Shown piece after piece: positions 17,855 through 39,771 of a stretch of DNA of 64,000 nt; positions within the stretch are counted from its first letter, which is position 1; every line of letters begins with the position of its first letter. The stretch spans positions 57,546 to 121,545 of the forward strand of contig NZ_BBIS01000033.1 in NCBI RefSeq assembly GCF_000730605.1, in the 5' to 3' direction. The translations under genes and the position numbers were made by a program. The notes beneath the pieces were generated by a model. That model ran no database searches and had not been told where the DNA came from. It worked only from the letters and a program-made list of their open reading frames with translations. The DNA is from Pseudomonas monteilii NBRC 103158 = DSM 14164 (GTDB lineage: Bacteria > Pseudomonadota > Gammaproteobacteria > Pseudomonadales > Pseudomonadaceae).

Positions 17855-17907
17855 GCTAAGGTTCCACGGTTTTGATGTTCTTGTTGGTCGAAAAATCGGC
17901 GCCAGTA

Positions 17908-17921
17908 TCGATAACCATCAG
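17908..17921. promoter_or_regulatory. Degenerate Anr box upstream of ccoN1
   Basis: Read on the minus strand the site is CTGAT-GGTT-ATCGA, matching 8 of 10 defined positions of TTGAT-N4-ATCAA, 54 bases upstream of the ccoN1 ATG. It may be a weak site or chance. Confidence 0.35.
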
Positions 17922-18004
17922 GGTTACCGCAACGCAACTTTGGTACGCCGACCCGTGTCCGAGCCCGTTCGCTGATGTCCCGCAGCGATCGGGTCCGGAC
18001 GATT

Positions 18005-18033
18005 GTACACAAATAAATATTTGTAATGTGTAC
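18005..18033. repeat. AT-rich nested palindrome upstream of ccoN1
   Basis: GTACACA (18005-18011) is inverted as TGTGTAC (18027-18033), and inside it ACAAATA (18009-18015) is inverted as TATTTGT (18018-18024). It contrasts sharply with its GC-rich surroundings and could be a regulator binding site or a promoter element for ccoN1. No known regulator is assigned. Confidence 0.6.
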
Positions 18034-18196
18034 CGTTTTTCATCTTTTTCTGATCGATCGGTCAGGCTTTTTACCGGGACGGCGACAGGCTATGCGCCGC
18101 GTCTGCATCGGTCCATTCGGAGCGAAGCCCACTGAGGCAACAAGCTTAGTTCTGTTCGGAGGGGGTGCAAGGGAGGGAGTACGGCGGGGGAGAGCT

Positions 18197-18215
18197 GGGG
18201 CCGCAACGCGGCCCC
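18197..18215. terminator. Hairpin after ccoP2
   Basis: GGGGCCGC (18197-18204) and GCGGCCCC (18208-18215) form a perfect 8-bp stem 7 bases past the ccoP2 stop codon (minus strand). There is no U tract, so it may be a weak or Rho-assisted end point. Confidence 0.5.
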
Positions 18216-18221
18216 GAGGTA

Positions 18222-19163
18222 TTACTTGGCAGTCACAGTTTCAGCTGCGCCATCTTGCGACAGGCTATACACATAAGCCGCCAGCAGATGCACTTTGTCA
18301 TTCCCTTGGATCTCGGCCTGCGCCGGCATCTGCCCTTGGCGACCATAGCGAATGGTCTGTTGCAGCTGGGCAAAGCTCGACCCATAGATGAACGCCTGCG
18401 GGTGGGTCAGGTCTGGCGCGCCCATGGCGGGAGTGCCTTTGCCTTCCGGTCCGTGGCAGGCCACGCAGTTGCCGGCGAAGATCTCCTTGCCCTTGGCCGG
18501 GTCGGCCTTGGCGCCTTCCGGCAGGCTGCGGCCGTCCATGCTGGTCAGCACAAACGCGGCCACATCGGCCACACCCTGCTCGCCGATCACCTCGGCCCAG
18601 GCCGGCATCACACCATGGCGGCCGTTCATGATCGACGCCTTGATGGTTTCTGCATCGCCGCCCCAGCGCCAGTCCTTGTCGGTGAGGTTGGGGAAGCCGA
18701 AGGCACCCTTGGCGTCCGAGCCATGGCACACCGAGCAGTTGGAGGCAAACAGGCGGCCGCCCATTTTCAGCGCTTGCGGGTCCTTGGCGACTTCTTCCAC
18801 GGGCATGGCGGCGTACTTGGCGAAGATCGGGCCAAATCGGGCATCGGCCTTGTCCATCTCCTTCTGCCATTCGTTGGCGCCAGTCCAGCCGTTTTCATAA
18901 CCCGGCAAGATGCCTTTCCAGTTGCCCAGGCCCGGGTAGAGGATCAGGTAGCCGACCGAGAACACCAGGGTGCCGACGAACAGCCAGAACCACCACTTGG
19001 GCAGCGGGTTGTCGTACTCCTCGATGCCGTCGAAGCTGTGGCCCATGGTCTGGTCAGTGGTGTTCTTGCTCTCGCCCTTGCGGGTGGCGAGCAGCAGCCA
19101 GGTCAGGCCAATCAGGCTACCGATGGTCAGTACGCTGATGTACGTACTCCAGAAGGTGGTCAT
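18222..19163 (-). CDS. ccoP2: cbb3-type cytochrome c oxidase subunit III, CcoP2
   Basis: A 313-residue di-heme cytochrome c subunit of the second oxidase. Heme motifs are CSVCH (about Cys143, Cys146, His147) and CVACH (about Cys233, Cys236, His237), preceded by two hydrophobic segments. It lacks about 14 residues found in CcoP1 between GILPGY and GWTG. The C-terminal two thirds are almost the same as CcoP1. It overlaps ccoQ2 by 4 bases and ends the second operon. Confidence 0.96.
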   Translation of the reverse strand: MTTFWSTYISVLTIGSLIGLTWLLLATRKGESKNTTDQTMGHSFDGIEEYDNPLPKWWFWLFVGTLVFSVGYLILYPGLGNWKGILPGYENGWTGANEWQKEMDKADARFGPIFAKYAAMPVEEVAKDPQALKMGGRLFASNCSVCHGSDAKGAFGFPNLTDKDWRWGGDAETIKASIMNGRHGVMPAWAEVIGEQGVADVAAFVLTSMDGRSLPEGAKADPAKGKEIFAGNCVACHGPEGKGTPAMGAPDLTHPQAFIYGSSFAQLQQTIRYGRQGQMPAQAEIQGNDKVHLLAAYVYSLSQDGAAETVTAK

Positions 19164-19363
19164 TGCCCGTTACTCCTTTTTGCAGCAGGTTCCTGCCCGG
19201 CAGGGGGCAGGCGGTCGTCGACGAAGGGCAGCAGGCGCGCTTCGGCGAAATCACGGTCGCGGCGACGGTTGAATACCCACAGCGAGAGGCCGATGAAGGC
19301 GATCATCACCACCAGGGTGCCCAGGCCGCGGATCATGCCGATGTCCAGTTCCATCGCACTCAC
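19160..19363 (-). CDS. ccoQ2: cbb3 oxidase subunit CcoQ2
   Basis: A 67-residue single-span membrane protein starting MSAMELDIGMIRGLGTLVVM, with the FNRRRDRDFAEARLLPFVDD segment after the helix. It corresponds to CcoQ1 but has a different tail. It overlaps ccoO2 and ccoP2 by 4 bases each. Confidence 0.93.
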   Translation of the reverse strand: MSAMELDIGMIRGLGTLVVMIAFIGLSLWVFNRRRDRDFAEARLLPFVDDRLPPAGQEPAAKRSNGQ

Positions 19364-19968
19364 CTCTTGTTCTTGATCGCGGTGCCGAGCACCTGCAGGT
19401 AGGCGACCAGCGCGTCCATCTCGGTCTTACCCTTGACCGCGTCACGGGCGCCGGCAATGTCAGCGTCGGAGTACGGTACGCCCAGGGTGCGCAGGGTGCG
19501 CATCTTGGTGTCGGTGTGGCTGTTGTCGACCAGCTGGGCGACCAGCCACGGGTACGACGGCATCTTCGACTCCGGTACCACGTTGCGCGGGTTGTACAGG
19601 TGCGCGCGGTGCCAGTCGTCCGAGTAGCGGCCACCGACACGGGCCAGGTCCGGCCCGGTACGCTTGGAACCCCACAGGAACGGGTGGTCCCATACACTTT
19701 CGCCGGCTACCGAGTAGTGGCCGTAGCGCTCGGTTTCGGCGCGGAACGGGCGGATCATCTGCGAGTGGCAGCCCACGCAGCCTTCACGGATGTAGATATC
19801 GCGGCCTTCCAGCTGCAGCGCGGTGTAGGGTTTCATGCCTTCCACGGGCTTGTTGGTGACGTCCTGGAAGAACAGCGGGACGATCTGGGTCAGGCCGCCG
19901 ATGCTGACGGCGAACACCATCAGCAGGGCCATCAGGCCGACGTTTTTCTCGATGACTTCATGTTTCAT
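19360..19968 (-). CDS. ccoO2: cbb3-type cytochrome c oxidase subunit II, CcoO2
   Basis: A 202-residue mono-heme cytochrome c subunit with an N-terminal membrane helix and the heme site GCVGCHSQMIRPF at the same position as in CcoO1. I chose the start MKHEVIEKNVGLMALL at 19968, equal to the CcoO1 start, rather than the longer open frame to 20016 that would overlap ccoN2. It lies 13 bases downstream of the ccoN2 stop, unlike the one-base overlap in operon 1. Confidence 0.95.
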   Translation of the reverse strand: MKHEVIEKNVGLMALLMVFAVSIGGLTQIVPLFFQDVTNKPVEGMKPYTALQLEGRDIYIREGCVGCHSQMIRPFRAETERYGHYSVAGESVWDHPFLWGSKRTGPDLARVGGRYSDDWHRAHLYNPRNVVPESKMPSYPWLVAQLVDNSHTDTKMRTLRTLGVPYSDADIAGARDAVKGKTEMDALVAYLQVLGTAIKNKR

Positions 19969-19981
19969 CAGGCGTTTCTCC

Positions 19982-21406
<1,425 letters not shown>

Positions 21407-21456
21407 GTATGGGTTCCCATCCACGGTTATTTGGCAGGCTTTACAGCGAGGCAAGC

Positions 21457-22152
21457 ATGATTAATGGGCAAAGTGCCGGTATTGACGGGGATCAATGGGC
21501 GAAGGTCGGAAATGTCCCAGGCTTGCGCTGCGATCCTCCACAGGCTGAAGGTAAAGACGGCTACAAGGGCTGCCTGATCCTGGCCCATGGCGCAGGTGCG
21601 CCGATGGACAGCGGGTTCATGGACGAAATGGCGCAAAGGCTTGCGGCACTTGGCGTGGCGGTCGTGCGCTTCGAGTTCCCGTACATGGCCGAGCGCAGGG
21701 TTACCGGTGGCAAGCGGCCGCCGAACCCGCAGAAGGTGTTACTGGAATGCTGGCGCGAGGTGTACCGGCAGGTGCGACCTTTGGTCGCGGGCAGGTTGGC
21801 GGTGGGTGGCAAGTCCATGGGCGGGCGCATGGCCAGCCTGCTGGCCGACGAACTGGGTGCGGATGCACTGGTGTGCCTGGGCTATCCCTTTTACGCGGTG
21901 GGTAAACCTGAGAAGCCGCGCGTGGAGCACCTGGCCGGGTTGAAAACACCGACGTTGATCGTGCAGGGCGAGCGCGATGCGCTGGGCAACCGTGAGGCGG
22001 TGGCAGGGTATGCGTTGTCGCCGGCGATCGAGGTGAGCTGGCTAGTGGCGGGGGACCATGACCTCAAGCCGTTGAAGGCTTCGGGGTTCAGCCATGAGCA
22101 GCATTTGCAGGCGGCGGCTGAAAAGGTTGCGGCATTCCTGAAGGGTTGTTAA
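21457..22152 (+). CDS. Alpha/beta-fold hydrolase (KANL3/Tex30-like dienelactone hydrolase type)
   Basis: A 231-residue cytoplasmic alpha/beta hydrolase of unknown substrate. Visible elements are the oxyanion-loop LILAHGAGAPMDS, the nucleophile elbow VGGKSMGGRMASLLADE with the central Ser, the acid-strand region PTLIVQGERDALG and the late His in VAGDHDLKP. This matches the KANL3/Tex30 group commonly annotated in pseudomonads. The ATG at 21457 has GAGG five bases upstream; two earlier in-frame ATGs (21397, 21412) would run into ccoN2. With this start, the Anr box of the divergent ccoN2 promoter lies inside codons 9-13, so a later non-ATG start is also conceivable. Confidence 0.75.
   Translation: MINGQSAGIDGDQWAKVGNVPGLRCDPPQAEGKDGYKGCLILAHGAGAPMDSGFMDEMAQRLAALGVAVVRFEFPYMAERRVTGGKRPPNPQKVLLECWREVYRQVRPLVAGRLAVGGKSMGGRMASLLADELGADALVCLGYPFYAVGKPEKPRVEHLAGLKTPTLIVQGERDALGNREAVAGYALSPAIEVSWLVAGDHDLKPLKASGFSHEQHLQAAAEKVAAFLKGC
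21482..21495. promoter_or_regulatory. Anr/FNR box upstream of ccoN2
   Basis: TTGACGGGGATCAA matches TTGAT-N4-ATCAA at 9 of 10 defined positions. It lies 76 bases upstream of the ccoN2 ATG, in the same range as the perfect hemN box. Confidence 0.85.
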
Positions 22153-22160
22153 TGCTGGAT

Positions 22161-22190
22161 TCTTCGCGGGCGAGCCCGCGAAGAGGCCGG
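22161..22190. repeat. REP hairpin between hydrolase and ppnP
   Basis: TCTTCGCGGG (22161-22170) pairs with CCCGCGAAGA (22175-22184) across a CGAG loop, followed by the GGCCGG flank of the P. putida REP family. It sits between two convergent genes and may serve as a shared 3' end. Confidence 0.8.
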
Positions 22191-22203
22191 ATCGGGCTAC
22201 GGC

Positions 22204-22488
22204 TTAGTCGCGGTACTCGCACAGGTAGGCGGTATCCACTTTCACCTGCAGCTGGAACTTGCTGTCAGCCGGTACATTGAACTTGTCGCCCGCCTTGAAG
22301 GTTTCCCAGTTGGCGCTGCCTGGCAGCTTCACGGTCAGCGCCCCCGACACCACATGCATGATCTCGCGTTTGGCGGTACCGAACTCGTATTCGCCCGGGG
22401 CCATCACGCCGACAGTGGCCGGGCCTTCTTCGCCCGCGAATGCGATCGACTTGACGGTGCCGTTGAAGTACTCGTTGACCTGGAACAT
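22204..22488 (-). CDS. ppnP: Pyrimidine/purine nucleoside phosphorylase PpnP
   Basis: A 94-residue small cupin-fold protein of the former DUF1255/YaiE family. It catalyses phosphorolysis of several nucleosides to base and ribose-1-phosphate. The sequence FQVNEYFNGTVKSIAF at the N-terminus, GVMAPGEYEFGTAKREIMHV and the end DTAYLCEYRD fit the family over its full length. It appears monocistronic, convergent with the hydrolase, with the exonuclease gene 73 bases upstream on the same strand. Confidence 0.93.
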   Translation of the reverse strand: MFQVNEYFNGTVKSIAFAGEEGPATVGVMAPGEYEFGTAKREIMHVVSGALTVKLPGSANWETFKAGDKFNVPADSKFQLQVKVDTAYLCEYRD

Positions 22489-22561
22489 GGGCGACTCCTG
22501 AACAGGGTGATGAAAAAGGGCTGGCCAGTATGCCCAAGCCCATTGCCTGCGTCATCTGCTT

Positions 22562-23113
22562 TCAGGGGCCATTGGCGGGGAGCGTCAGCGGCAGCAACCG
22601 CGCCGTATTGCGCGCGTCTTCCAGCGCCCTGTGCTGCTGCCCGCAAAAGTGCATGCCGGCCAGTTGCAAGGCCCCGTTCAAACCCGTGGGGCGTTGCAGG
22701 TGGCGGGCTTTGGCAAAGCGCTGTTTGAGGTTGATGTGCGGCAGGGTGCGCAGCAGGCTGTCGAGCCCGTGCTGCTGCCATTCCTGGTGCAGTTGCTGGC
22801 GGTCGTAGTCGCCCCAGCTGACCCAGGCCTGAAGCTGCCCACGGTGGTGCCCGAGCCAGCGCTCGAAGCTTGCCCACACCTCGTGAAACGGTGCGGCGCC
22901 GTCCACGCAGGCCTGGCTGATGTGCGTCAGCTCACGGCAGAACGGGGTAAGCTGCGGACGCCGCCGTGGCCGCACAAAACGCTGGAAATGGTCGACCTCG
23001 CGGCCTTCGCGGGTGACCAGGCTTGCGCCGATTTCAATGATTTCCATCTCTGTGACCGGCCACCCACCATCGTCGGTGGTGGCTTCCAGGTCGATCACCA
23101 ACCAATGGCCCAT
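22562..23113 (-). CDS. DEDDh-type 3'-5' exonuclease
   Basis: A 183-residue RNase T/DnaQ-like exonuclease. The three Exo motifs are visible: DLEAT (Asp8 and Glu10, two metal ligands), a central WGDYDRQQL segment supplying the Exo II Asp, and HRALEDARNTARL near the C-terminus with the catalytic His and last Asp. Its compact size and Exo I reading DLEATTDDG resemble the KapD/ERI-1 type subgroup. The physiological substrate (RNA ends, small RNA or DNA) cannot be deduced. It is a single gene upstream of ppnP. Confidence 0.8.
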   Translation of the reverse strand: MGHWLVIDLEATTDDGGWPVTEMEIIEIGASLVTREGREVDHFQRFVRPRRRPQLTPFCRELTHISQACVDGAAPFHEVWASFERWLGHHRGQLQAWVSWGDYDRQQLHQEWQQHGLDSLLRTLPHINLKQRFAKARHLQRPTGLNGALQLAGMHFCGQQHRALEDARNTARLLPLTLPANGP

Positions 23114-23275
23114 ACCAGGCTCCCTTGCAGATCCTGCTAGAGCGTAGCCAATGTCTGGGCATACGGCACCCTATGGCATTTTGCCGCCTGCTTTGGCACA
23201 AAGACTGGGAACCGGCAGTTGTGCCGCCAAGGGAAAACGCCTAGCTTAGACGGACCCAGGCATGAACCGTGATGA

Positions 23276-24085
23276 GTGTCCGTCTTGACTCCAGCGCCCG
23301 GCCTCAAGGCCCTGTCCTCCCTGATGCTGCTGGCCGTGTACTGGTTGGCGGTGCCGGCATGGGCCGCAGATGCCGTCGAGGTGAAGATCGGCGCTGCGCA
23401 CTTCCCGCCTTACACGGTACGCCCCGAACAGGGGGCCGACACCGGCCTGCTGCCGCAATTGGTCGACGCGCTCAACCGCTTGCAACAGGGTTACCACTTT
23501 GTCCTGGTGCCCACGTCCATCCAGCGGCGTTTTGGTGACTTCCAGCAGGGCCGCACCGACATGGCCATTTTCGAGAACCCGCAATGGGGCTGGGAGCAGA
23601 TTGCCCACCAGACCGTGGACATGGGCCTGGAAGATGCCGAAGTGTTCGTCGCCCGCCAGGCCAATGGCCGTGACCCGCATTACTTCGACGACCTGAGTGG
23701 CAAACGCCTGGCCTTGTTCAACGGCTACCACTACGCGTTCGCCCGCTTCAACTCCGACCCGGACTACCTGCGCAAGGCGTACAACGCGACCTTGACCTAC
23801 TCCCATGACAGTAACCTGCTGATGGTACAGGCCGGTCGCGCCGACATCGCCCTGGTCACACGCTCCTACCTCAGCGACTTCATGGCGCGCAACCCGGCCA
23901 GCAAGGCGCAGCTGGTGCCTTCGCAACGCATTGACCAGTTGTATCACCACTACGCCTTGCTGCGCCCGGGGGCGCCTATCGGCGAGCAGTCGTTCGCCGG
24001 CCTGCTGCGAGACCTGCGTGACAGCGGTGAGCTGGCACGGATCTTCGAGCCTTACCGCATCACGGTTTCGGCCCCGAAAGACTAA
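23276..24085 (+). CDS. Periplasmic solute-binding protein, family 3 type
   Basis: A 269-residue protein with a signal peptide (LSSLMLLAVYWLAVPAWAAD, cleavage after the second AWA) and a family 3 binding-protein fold: VKIGAAHFPPYTVRPEQGAD, TGLLPQLVDALNRL, a central lobe with GRTDMAIFENPQWGW, and SGELARIFEPYRI near the end. The start is a GTG at 23276; no ATG in frame precedes the signal peptide. No transport partners adjoin it. Its stop codon overlaps the -35 part of the PvdS promoter of the next gene, so it is adjacent to but probably not part of the iron regulon. Confidence 0.7.
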   Translation: MSVLTPAPGLKALSSLMLLAVYWLAVPAWAADAVEVKIGAAHFPPYTVRPEQGADTGLLPQLVDALNRLQQGYHFVLVPTSIQRRFGDFQQGRTDMAIFENPQWGWEQIAHQTVDMGLEDAEVFVARQANGRDPHYFDDLSGKRLALFNGYHYAFARFNSDPDYLRKAYNATLTYSHDSNLLMVQAGRADIALVTRSYLSDFMARNPASKAQLVPSQRIDQLYHHYALLRPGAPIGEQSFAGLLRDLRDSGELARIFEPYRITVSAPKD

Positions 24086-24106
24086 ATTCATGCGCCATGG
24101 CAACGT
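24083..24106 (+). promoter_or_regulatory. PvdS-dependent promoter (iron-starvation box) for the acyltransferase
   Basis: TAAAT at 24083-24087 and CGT at 24104-24106 are 16 bases apart, an exact match to the PvdS promoter form TAAAT-N16-CGT. The extended -35 reads TAAATTC. It lies about 42 bases upstream of the start codon at 24149. Confidence 0.85.
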
Positions 24107-24148
24107 TCTCAGCAGTGAGCCTTTTCTTCATTTTCGTGAGTCAAGCCC

Positions 24149-25162
24149 ATGCCGTTCGATGCCGCTTCGCAGCCCCTGTCACCGCCACGCTGGCGCCACC
24201 TCAGTGCCGAGGAGGGGGGCGGCTGGCTGAGCCTTACCCTTGAAGGCCGGCCGTTGATCCAAGTGCGCCTGGAGGCCGGTGCCACCTTGCATGTTCACCT
24301 TGAACGCCTATGCCCCGAGCGCCCGTACCAGGCCTTGTGGGCTGCCTGCTACTGGTTGCTGTCTCGCGACACGGCCTGCCAGCGCCTGGTCTGGCACTTG
24401 CCCGAGGCACAGCCTCAGGCGCTGGCTTGTGGTTTGCTGCGGGTGGGCGAGCAGCCTGGCCAATACCTGTGCGAGCGGTCGTTGTTCTGGCAGTTGCCGC
24501 AGCCTTGGCTGGGGGAGTCGGTGGCGGCGGTGTACCCGCAGCAGATGCAGATCAGCAACGGCAAACGCCACCCACGCCGCGCGCCCAAGCCGCGTGGTGA
24601 GGTGTATCGGCGCTTCGATGCGCGCCTGGGCAGTTGGGTGTCGTTGCGCACCCTGGAGATCGAGCACGACCTGGAGCGTTTCAACCGCTGGCAGAACAAC
24701 CCACGGGTAGAGGCATTCTGGCAGGAAGGCGGTACGCTGGCGCAGCATCGTGAATACCTGGACAAACTCGAAGCCGACCCGCATACCCTGACGCTGATCG
24801 GCTGCTTTGATGACCAGCCGTTTGCCTACTTCGAGGCGTACTGGGCCAAGGAAGACCGCATTGCTCCGTTCTACCCGGCCGATGACTACGACCGTGGCAT
24901 CCACATGCTGGTAGGCGAAGAGAGCCATCGCGGGCCACACAAAGTGGCCAGCTGGCTGTCGGCGCTGGTGCACTACCTGTTCCTGGATGACCCGCGTACC
25001 CAGCGGGTGGTGGCTGAGCCGCGCGCCGACAACGGCAAGATGATCGGCTACATGCAGGACCAGTGCTTCCATTGCGACAAGGAGTTCGACTTCCCGCACA
25101 AGCGGGCGGCGTTGATGATTCTGGGGCGGGAACGCTTCTTCGATCGCTGCAAACTGGCTTGA
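24149..25162 (+). CDS. Siderophore-type GNAT N-acyltransferase
   Basis: A 337-residue protein whose last 170 residues match the IucB/AlcB/MbtK-type acyltransferase fold used in siderophore synthesis to acylate hydroxylated amines or lysine. Telling parts are LERFNRWQNNPRVEAFW, the YFEAYWAKEDRI segment, DDYDRGIHMLVGEESHRGPH (acceptor His and acyl-CoA loop) and RVVAEPRADNGKMIGYMQ. The N-terminal half is a divergent copy of the fold. A PvdS promoter directly upstream and pvdS downstream (convergent) tie it to pyoverdine. It could acylate hydroxyornithine, but the substrate is not provable from sequence. Confidence 0.8.
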   Translation: MPFDAASQPLSPPRWRHLSAEEGGGWLSLTLEGRPLIQVRLEAGATLHVHLERLCPERPYQALWAACYWLLSRDTACQRLVWHLPEAQPQALACGLLRVGEQPGQYLCERSLFWQLPQPWLGESVAAVYPQQMQISNGKRHPRRAPKPRGEVYRRFDARLGSWVSLRTLEIEHDLERFNRWQNNPRVEAFWQEGGTLAQHREYLDKLEADPHTLTLIGCFDDQPFAYFEAYWAKEDRIAPFYPADDYDRGIHMLVGEESHRGPHKVASWLSALVHYLFLDDPRTQRVVAEPRADNGKMIGYMQDQCFHCDKEFDFPHKRAALMILGRERFFDRCKLA

Positions 25163-25169
25163 GGGCCAT

Positions 25170-25188
25170 GGGGCCGCTTAGCGGCCCC
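25170..25188. terminator. Hairpin between the acyltransferase and pvdS
   Basis: GGGGCCGCT and AGCGGCCCC form a near-perfect palindrome between two convergent genes, 8 bases past one stop codon and 7 before the other. It has no U tract. Confidence 0.5.
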
Positions 25189-25194
25189 GTAAGA

Positions 25195-25725
25195 TCAGCC
25201 TTGGCGATTGGCCGTCTTGCGGCAATGCACCAGTGCATCGCGGATCATGAAGTTGACCAGTGTCGGCGACACGCCCAGCTCCTTGGCGATGTCTTTCTGC
25301 GGCACGCCATGCAGGCGGTACATCTCGAAGGCGTAGCGGGTGCGCTGCGGCAGCTCGTTCAGCGCCTCGGCGATGTCATCCAGCGCGGCGAGGTTGATGT
25401 GCGTGGCTTCGGGCGAGGCGTTCTGGATGACCACATTCAGGCCTTCCTCCTCGCTGCCGGAGTATTTCAGCTCCATCGCCTGCTTGCGGTAATGGTCGAT
25501 CGCCAGGTTGCGCACGATCTGGAACAGGTAGCTGAGCTGCGCCTTGAACGACGATGTGATCTGCGGGGCGGCGCTGAGCCGGAAGAAGGCGTCCTGCACC
25601 ACATCTTCGGCGCGCGAGCGGCAGCCGGTAATGCGCGCAGCGATCTTGACCAGGATGCTGCGGTTGTCGACGAAGGCCTGCAGTAATGGTGAATCGCACT
25701 TACTTGTGGATAGTTGTTCCGCCAT
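25195..25725 (-). CDS. pvdS: Iron-starvation ECF sigma factor PvdS
   Basis: A 176-residue extracytoplasmic function sigma factor that directs RNA polymerase to pyoverdine promoters. Region 2 includes KIAARITGCRSRAEDVVQDAFFRL and SYLFQIVRNLAIDHYRKQAM; region 4 has YAFEMYRLHGVPQKDIAKELGVSPTLVNFMIRDALVHCRK. It is nearly identical to P. aeruginosa PvdS by recall but stops about 11 residues earlier at the C-terminus. I chose MAEQLSTSK at 25725, preceded by AAGGTGA; the frame is open further to 25821 without a credible start. A Fur box lies 76-94 bases upstream. Confidence 0.96.
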   Translation of the reverse strand: MAEQLSTSKCDSPLLQAFVDNRSILVKIAARITGCRSRAEDVVQDAFFRLSAAPQITSSFKAQLSYLFQIVRNLAIDHYRKQAMELKYSGSEEEGLNVVIQNASPEATHINLAALDDIAEALNELPQRTRYAFEMYRLHGVPQKDIAKELGVSPTLVNFMIRDALVHCRKTANRQG

Positions 25726-25800
25726 GGAAATCACCTTGTCACAGAGGAGAAAGGAGGCACCCAAGGCTGGGAAGCTTCCTACGACGTGCGACAAGCTATT

Positions 25801-25819
25801 CATAATGATAATGATTGTC
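25801..25819. promoter_or_regulatory. Fur box upstream of pvdS
   Basis: The 19 bases CATAATGATAATGATTGTC match the Fur consensus in about 15 positions when read on the minus strand. It lies 76 bases upstream of the pvdS ATG and explains iron repression of the whole pyoverdine regulon. It also lies near the pvdL promoter on the other side. Confidence 0.85.
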
Positions 25820-25882
25820 AAATGCGAAACGTAATTAGTATCTGTATCTTTCAGTTCTAAGGGGCGCGAGCCTCTGTCCCGT

Positions 25883-25906
25883 TAATTTCTGCCCCCGCCC
25901 ATCCGT
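25883..25906 (+). promoter_or_regulatory. PvdS-dependent promoter for pvdL
   Basis: TAATT at 25883-25887 and CGT at 25904-25906 are 16 bases apart. It differs from the other four PvdS promoters in this window by one base in the -35 box. It is 92 bases upstream of the pvdL ATG. Confidence 0.7.
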
Positions 25907-25997
25907 TCCCCTGTGTACATCCTTGGTCGCCAATTGCTGCCCGCCACGTTCGCGTTGCAGCCGGCCCGACTCAACCAGACACTGGCAGGAACACCCC

Positions 25998-38951
<12,954 letters not shown>

Positions 38952-38960
38952 ACCTGCACT

Positions 38961-38992
38961 GGCCTCTTCGCGGGTAAACCCGCGAAGAGGCC
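38961..38992. repeat. REP hairpin between pvdL and dsbG
   Basis: A perfect 14-bp stem GGCCTCTTCGCGGG / CCCGCGAAGAGGCC with a TAAA loop, 10 bases after the pvdL stop. It is shared by two convergent genes and is almost the same hairpin as at 14592. Confidence 0.85.
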
Positions 38993-39011
38993 GGCACAGG
39001 CAACCCGTATT

Positions 39012-39770
39012 TCAGCGCTTGCCGAGAATTTTGCCCAGCATCTCCGGCCGAGGTGCCCCTTGCTGGCTCTGCAAGTTGCCCTGTTCATCCTGATAGAAAA
39101 TCGCCGGGGTTGCTTGCAACCCCATCTCTTCCATCAACGCCATGTTCGCCGCCAGCTTCTGCTGCACGGCCTCCGGCACCTGCTCCAGTGCCTTCAGCTT
39201 GCTGGCCTTGCCGGCTTTTTCATGCGCTTGCAATGCCTTGGCCGGGTCTTTCGCCGCCAGCAGGGCTGCCGATTTGCCCGGGCTGTCCTCGCGGATGATG
39301 CCGACCATGATATGGCGCAACTGCACCTTGCCCGATTCCACCCATGGCCGTGCCTGTTCCCAGAACATATTGCAGTACGGGCAGTTCGGGTCGCTGAACA
39401 GGTACACCTTGCGTGGCGCATCGGCCTTGCCGTCGGCAATCCACGCGGTTTTCTCCATCTTCGCCCAGATTTCCTTGCTCATCGGCGCATACACCAGCTT
39501 TTCCAGCGGTTCGGCGCTCAGGTCCTTGCCTTGTTCGTCGAACAGGCTGCCGACCAGCACATGCTTGCCGTCGGGGGTGAGGTACAGGGCCAGGGCGTTG
39601 TTCTGGTACTCGGCGGCGTAACCGCGCAGGCCGTTGGGCGCGTCGAAGCTGCCTTTGATCACGGCGCCCTTGGCTTGCAGTTGCTGAACGGCCTTGGGCA
39701 GCTCTTCGGCCTGCAAGGCGGGGTCGGCCAGCAGGGCCAGGGACAGGGGCAGCAGTGCAGTCAGTCGCAT
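39012..39770 (-). CDS. dsbG: Thiol:disulfide interchange protein DsbG
   Basis: A 252-residue periplasmic DsbC/DsbG family protein. It has a signal peptide (MRLTALLPLSLALLADPALQ, cleavage near AEE), an N-terminal dimerisation domain and a thioredoxin-fold domain with the active site SDPNCPYCNMF (Cys130 and Cys133). The later cis-proline segment is ATPAIFY. DsbG protects or repairs single cysteines and wrong disulfides and is kept reduced by DsbD, encoded two genes upstream in the same operon. The start at 39770 leaves one base between it and the dsbE stop. The longer open frame is not credible. Confidence 0.92.
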   Translation of the reverse strand: MRLTALLPLSLALLADPALQAEELPKAVQQLQAKGAVIKGSFDAPNGLRGYAAEYQNNALALYLTPDGKHVLVGSLFDEQGKDLSAEPLEKLVYAPMSKEIWAKMEKTAWIADGKADAPRKVYLFSDPNCPYCNMFWEQARPWVESGKVQLRHIMVGIIREDSPGKSAALLAAKDPAKALQAHEKAGKASKLKALEQVPEAVQQKLAANMALMEEMGLQATPAIFYQDEQGNLQSQQGAPRPEMLGKILGKR

Positions 39771-39771
39771 G

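Larger units (their letters stand above)
17855..18221. other. Intergenic region between the two cco operons
   Basis: This 367-base gap holds no convincing gene. On the ccoN1 side it should contain the ccoN1 promoter, with a degenerate Anr box at 17908-17921. In the middle an AT-rich nested palindrome stands out at 18005-18033, and a GC-rich hairpin lies at 18197-18215 just past the ccoP2 stop. An open frame at 17872-18135 has no family resemblance or ribosome binding site that I can support. Confidence 0.7.

Noticed and set aside
17872..18135. Possible small gene between ccoN1 and ccoP2
   Set aside because: No family resemblance, no convincing ribosome site, and it overlaps the ccoN1 promoter region and the AT-rich palindrome.
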